From Procambarus clarkii (lineage: Eukaryota > Arthropoda > Malacostraca > Decapoda > Cambaridae): a stretch of 64,000 bases of DNA. The stretch covers positions 39,129,808 through 39,193,807 of the forward strand of contig NC_091158.1 in assembly GCF_040958095.1 (NCBI RefSeq). Reading direction: 5' to 3'. The notes beneath the pieces were generated by a model. That model did no database searches. It was not told where the DNA came from and was given only the letters and a program-made list of their open reading frames with translations. Both the position numbers and the translations under genes were made by a program. Shown piece after piece: positions 60,037-64,000 of this stretch (position 1 is the first letter of the stretch; every line of letters starts with the position of its first letter).

Positions 60037-60174
60037 GCTGGGATGTTTTACGTGCCTCGCTTCATCTGGAAGCGGCTGGAGGGAGGCTGTGTGAGCGGCC
60101 TGGTCGCCGAGCTCAACCTGCTCGCCCTGAGCCACGACCGCAGGAGAGAGAGGACCAAGTTTGTGATTGAGTAC
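60037..60174 (+). pseudogene. Innexin exon fragment, interrupted by an LTR
   Basis: 46 codons read AGMFYVPRFIWKRLEGG and continue through LVAELNLLALSHD and RRRERTKFVIEY. The pattern FY-x-PR-x2-WK-x2-EGG followed by a Leu-rich, then Arg-rich stretch is characteristic of innexins, the four-pass gap-junction proteins of invertebrates, just after the second membrane segment. A TAG at 60,034-60,036 fits a splice acceptor in phase 0. The match ends at GAGTAC (60,174), and the next base starts the LTR (TGTTACC), so the exon is cut by a retrotransposon. The rest of the exon would be expected beyond the right window edge, past the element. It may be a functional gene hit on this haplotype or an older pseudogene; the sequence shows no frameshift or stop before the break. 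Confidence 0.75.
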
Positions 60175-61009
60175 TGTTACCACCCTTGAGACTAAATAAG
60201 GTTCTTCTCCCCGCAGTGCAATAAAAAGATAATAAATCGGCCTTGCCAACAACTGTCTAGGGGTAAATATACATCACTGCATAAAATGGAGAACAATATA
60301 TTTATGCTAAGGGGGACAATCATAACCACACTTAAATGTATAAATAATAACCAGAAATATTCTTCAGCATGCAAATCATAGAATAACCTCCTTATTGAGA
60401 CATGAGCACTATCACTAAGACATGGATTAATTAGAGAGATATATACAATATCATCTAACCAGATAATTAACATTTATATGGGCTAAAATAACAGTGACTA
60501 ATGACTTAACTTAAAACACATCTCCTCTAGACTTCAGCCGCCACGCTTCTGCCCACGCCTTGGACCGCAGGCCAAGCGTCTACCAAAAAATCAACTAACC
60601 GTCCACACAAAACATTGTGGAAAATCTAATAATAAAACGCAGCACTAATATTCAAAACATTGTTAAACTAAAGAATAGTAAACACTGGTACAACATTCCA
60701 TACAATAATACAGAAACCAAATATGGGCATAATTTAAGGTGAAACTATAGACACTCAATTGACAACAATGTTCCCACACTGGCCATATCCAAATATGGTC
60801 AACCGCCCACACGGAGAAACTACATGAGAAATTAACACCAAAAGCCTCACACAATATAATGTAACTCATGCACACTACTGCATGCTATACTATATATATA
60901 TAACATACAAAATCTTATATCATACAACTAGATGCTATATTAAAGAACAAGACAATAAAGTAATATGAGAATCAAGAGTAATGGCAGAATCCTAGTGGGA
61001 TTCGTAACA
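60175..61009 (-). repeat. 3' LTR of second Gag-protease element
   Basis: On the minus strand it begins TGTTACGAATCC, directly after a polypurine tract, and ends GGTAACA. The termini form an inverted repeat (TGTTAC/GTAACA), giving 835 bp. The low-coordinate end coincides exactly with the end of the innexin similarity, which supports the boundary. The partner LTR is outside the window. The candidate target duplication is the 5 bp next to 60,174 (AGTAC). Confidence 0.8.
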
Positions 61010-61027
61010 TCCCTCCCGTCCCCTAAG
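61010..61027 (-). promoter_or_regulatory. Polypurine tract of second element
   Basis: Minus strand CTTAGGGGACGGGAGGGA abuts the TGTTACG start of the LTR, as in the nested element at 48,809. Confidence 0.8.
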
Positions 61028-61154
61028 AAAAAAATGAAATTAACTGAAGGTTGATTTCATTTTTTTTGACTGCATGACATATAACATGTAATATAACATG
61101 AAAATAAAACATGAAAATGCTTCGACTAAAATTCAAGTGCAAAGCAACGAAATC

Positions 61155-64000
61155 TCACACAGTAAAAAAATACAAAAATTTCATACATCTTATGAATAGA
61201 AACACTACATAGGTTTCACTGGAGTATGCAAATTTATCTCTCCAGGGTACTATCTCATTTATATCACTTAGTTTCAGATCATATTTCACACTCTTATCTA
61301 CAACATTATCATTATTAGAATTGTCAAGAAAGGTAGCTGCTTTCACACAGCTATCACGGCAATTTATCTTTCTATCTGTTGCTACTATTTCTCTGAGATC
61401 AGTCCCATATTTCCAATTGATCCATTTTCTATATGGTGACATTTTCCAAGACAGACTCCCTTTCCCATTACTCCCTTTTTCTGGAGCTGAACTGATTAAT
61501 TGAAGCTGACTGGATGTTGAGTAGATTTGGGACTTCTCCTGGGTATGCTCTGACACAGACATCTGCTCTTCATCACTCTTGATCCTCTGTGGAACACATA
61601 CTCTCGCCCAATGGATACTAAAATTAGAGAAATTAGCATTAAACCTCACAATTATGTATAAAACTTTCCCATTCATAGAACCTTCCGAAACACAAGACAC
61701 CGACTTAGCAAACCTTTGACCTTCAAACCAAGAAATACAACCCAAGATAAGTGCAAAGACTACCTGATCGAACTGACTCAGATGATCCATAAGGAACACA
61801 GAAATCAATTGCCTCATAACTCTGTCATAACGATCAGTGAAAGAAAACAGGCATATGCCTCGGCACCATATCTCAATCATAACTCTCAAGACAAGTTCAC
61901 ACCTCCTGATGGTGAACTTGAACACAACACACACTATCATCAACCTTCTAGTCTTCCAAAAGACTAAGTAAAACATGCCGAAAACTTGACAAACCTCACC
62001 ATCACTTCCCAAGTGATTTACGTCTGATGACAAACAATCAACCAAGAGGTTTAAGGGTCTTAACATCTTGAAGATGCACAGCAGATTACCTGAGAAACGC
62101 CCAAGGACAATCTGAAACCCTTCACAATGATTAACACTAGGTAGGATAACCTTATGCCCCAACTTGAAATACACACCTGGAGCCTCAAACATCTGCTCCC
62201 CAGTATGATTTAATCCTTCACCCACAATATGACTCTGAAAGTCAACTCCAATATGACTCTGAAAATCAACACCACACTTGAGTGGAACATACACTTTTAT
62301 CACTCGTGCATCAAAATAAACTGGATCTGAATATAGAGACACGGCTCTAGTATAACTCACCACTTCCTCAGAACTACTGGTTGCACAATCTACTTGAGTA
62401 AACTCTCTCTGCTCAACCACAAGGCTGGACAAAGATGTCCCACAGTCCATTACTTCACAAGAAAATGGCTCCTGCAGAATAAAAGTAGATTTCAACATCC
62501 TACACACACTCTGACTCAAGGTACACAATGAGAAATACTTACTCCACATGGAATAAGAATCACAACTCCGCAACTTAGATCCAATTGCTACTTTACCACT
62601 CTTAATTGTTTTACCAAAATTTCCTCCCATGACTTCTGGAGCTGCTCGGAGTACTGTCTGCTCACAATCAATAATATCACTACCAAGCTGGGTCACATCC
62701 TCACAGACAACTGAAGAGGGAGGCTCACTGGGTCTCCATCTACTCAACAGAAGCTGATCCTCTGGCTGCTTTCCCACACTCTCCAAAACTGGATCTACAG
62801 TACTGACTGTCTCCTTGCTTCTCTCTGAAATCTTAGGGTCAGTTCTACTCAATGCACTTAAATTAAGGGAATCTGAAACGAGCGGGCAAGTAACAGGTAG
62901 TTTGACCTCCTCCCCTATTATATCACCTTGACTAGGGTGAGGCGGGGCCTCTACAACAGACTTACTCTCGACAACTGATTCTAAACTTGGAGTGAGCGGG
63001 AATACTTCTGCCAACCCGACATCTTGTCCTAAACCATTCACTTGGCTGGAATACAGAGTCGTGGCTTTTAAGTTTCTCTCAACTCCTGGCACAACGTTCG
63101 TAGTGAGCGGGCAAGACAATGGTACATGGACATCCTTTCCCAATTTATTGGAATAAAGCAGAGTCATAGTATCAGGCTTACTCTCAACAACTAAATCGGC
63201 CACACAGGAATCTGGAACAACCACATCCCACTTCTCCACTGAAGGGGTACTGGTTACTGGAACAAATGCTTGAGTAACAACATCAGAACTGACAACTGGA
63301 TTTATATTAGTACTGACATCAGCACAGGTAGAATGGACAAAACCATCTTCTACAACAGGTTCATTCATAGAACTAACTTCAGCACAGGCAGAATAAACAT
63401 GGTCTGCAACTGGCTGTTTACACAAACGGGGATCAATCTTACCCACAACATGATTTATGGCCACATCATTACCCAATATAACATCCACACCTGGGATGGG
63501 CAACTGGGTACTAACACCCACAGTGCATACACTTGGAGTAATGGTGGATCTTAAAGTAACATCTATCAGAGGTACAGTTTTACATCCTGCAACACTCTGA
63601 AGAACTACAGACTTCCTAGTATCTCTCTTTTCAACATTAGAGAGTATACTGGCAGAAATTAAGGTTTGGGAAGCACCAGTATCACGAAGAAGAACCACTG
63701 GCTTCCATTTCCCATTAACACACAAAACTTCACCTGAGGACATATATGGAGAATACTGTTTCACCCAATTGGGGTTTACAGTTACATGTTTATTAGTAAA
63801 TTTATTTTGCACACCTCTACAATAAATGAGACCAGTTGGTCTTAACTCTGGGTGCAAAGCATAACATGAATTTACCACATGACCTCTTCTCCTGCAATGC
63901 GTGCAATACCTGCTAGTGGTCGGAACAGCCGAACCCACTACAGGCTTAATCACTACATTACTTGAGGTTGACAACCCTGTCTGTTCCTCAGATTTAGGCT
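61155..64000 (-). CDS. Gag-protease protein of second LTR element (5' end outside window)
   Basis: One frame is open from the right window edge to a stop at 61,155, about 948 codons, so the Gag N-terminus lies outside. Near the edge is a zinc knuckle CTHCRRRGHVVNSC (about 63,905-63,864). About 60 residues later comes an aspartic protease with LLRDTGASQTLIS (about 63,692) and GVDVILGND. This region aligns by eye with the nested element's protease. The remaining roughly 700 residues hold no RT, RNase H or integrase motif. They are Ser/Val-rich with repeated CPL and PVV-like pieces, include a perfect eight-residue tandem duplication (GVDFQSHI twice, near 62,255) and become hydrophobic toward the end. 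The polypurine tract is only about 130 bp past the stop. The frame is intact, so the copy is recent or selected. Confidence 0.8.
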   Translation of the reverse strand, partial: PKSEEQTGLSTSSNVVIKPVVGSAVPTTSRYCTHCRRRGHVVNSCYALHPELRPTGLIYCRGVQNKFTNKHVTVNPNWVKQYSPYMSSGEVLCVNGKWKPVVLLRDTGASQTLISASILSNVEKRDTRKSVVLQSVAGCKTVPLIDVTLRSTITPSVCTVGVSTQLPIPGVDVILGNDVAINHVVGKIDPRLCKQPVADHVYSACAEVSSMNEPVVEDGFVHSTCADVSTNINPVVSSDVVTQAFVPVTSTPSVEKWDVVVPDSCVADLVVESKPDTMTLLYSNKLGKDVHVPLSCPLTTNVVPGVERNLKATTLYSSQVNGLGQDVGLAEVFPLTPSLESVVESKSVVEAPPHPSQGDIIGEEVKLPVTCPLVSDSLNLSALSRTDPKISERSKETVSTVDPVLESVGKQPEDQLLLSRWRPSEPPSSVVCEDVTQLGSDIIDCEQTVLRAAPEVMGGNFGKTIKSGKVAIGSKLRSCDSYSMWSKYFSLCTLSQSVCRMLKSTFILQEPFSCEVMDCGTSLSSLVVEQREFTQVDCATSSSEEVVSYTRAVSLYSDPVYFDARVIKVYVPLKCGVDFQSHIGVDFQSHIVGEGLNHTGEQMFEAPGVYFKLGHKVILPSVNHCEGFQIVLGRFSGNLLCIFKMLRPLNLLVDCLSSDVNHLGSDGEVCQVFGMFYLVFWKTRRLMIVCVVFKFTIRRCELVLRVMIEIWCRGICLFSFTDRYDRVMRQLISVFLMDHLSQFDQVVFALILGCISWFEGQRFAKSVSCVSEGSMNGKVLYIIVRFNANFSNFSIHWARVCVPQRIKSDEEQMSVSEHTQEKSQIYSTSSQLQLISSAPEKGSNGKGSLSWKMSPYRKWINWKYGTDLREIVATDRKINCRDSCVKAATFLDNSNNDNVVDKSVKYDLKLSDINEIVPWRDKFAYSSETYVVFLFIRCMKFLYFFTV

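Noticed and set aside
59986..60252. Minus-strand 88-codon ORF over the innexin exon
   Set aside because: It is the antisense shadow of the innexin-like plus-strand reading and runs across the LTR boundary.

Overview
This is a repeat-dominated stretch of an animal genome, most likely a decapod crustacean of the crayfish or lobster kind. The evidence is an innexin exon (innexins are invertebrate gap-junction proteins), arthropod-type TTAGG telomere motifs inside short transposons, tRNA-derived SINEs, and non-LTR, BEL/Pao and Gypsy-type retrotransposons. The link of the GTCGTACCTAGTAGCC element to crayfish is from memory and was not searched.

Region by region. (1) 1-26,972 is one minisatellite of 26-bp and 24-bp units, roughly a thousand copies, cut off by the left window edge. 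Its unit carries almost no stop codons in any frame, so it produces giant false ORFs on both strands. (2) 26,973-32,000 is repeat debris: a 3' LINE fragment, two minus-strand SINE remnants, a 33-bp minisatellite, (TA)n tracts and three near-tandem foldback elements whose core is a hairpin of CCTAA/TTAGG repeats. (3) 31,815-35,788 is an apparently complete non-LTR retrotransposon with one intact 989-codon ORF: zinc finger, reverse transcriptase with FLDD at the active site, and a C-terminal restriction-like endonuclease. It is preceded by 19-bp and 38-bp repeats. (4) 35,789-40,392 holds two tRNA-derived SINEs, a 2-kb 28/38-bp minisatellite and a second 33-bp minisatellite.

(5) 40,393-55,877 is a nested structure. 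An old, broken BEL/Pao element on the minus strand is split by a young LTR element at 46,751-54,219. The young element has two 2,058-bp LTRs (I found two base differences) and one intact ORF for Gag plus protease, but no reverse transcriptase or integrase. A short relic just before its 3' LTR reads like the end of a lost Gypsy-type pol gene. (6) 56,540-59,690 is a frameshifted CR1/Jockey-type LINE sitting inside a degenerate 21-bp repeat. Its 3' tail matches the tail of the tRNA-derived SINE at 36,516-36,757, so the pair looks like a LINE and its dependent SINE. (7) 60,037-60,174 is a 46-codon innexin exon piece that stops exactly where an LTR begins (60,175-61,009). That LTR belongs to a second Gag-protease element lacking pol, which runs off the right edge on the minus strand.

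The most interesting result is the pair of Gag-protease-only LTR elements. They share a related zinc knuckle and protease, have long unrecognised C-terminal extensions where pol should be, and have recognisable polypurine tracts. At least one is very recent, so they probably move using enzymes from other elements. The innexin exon is the only host protein-coding sequence I could identify.
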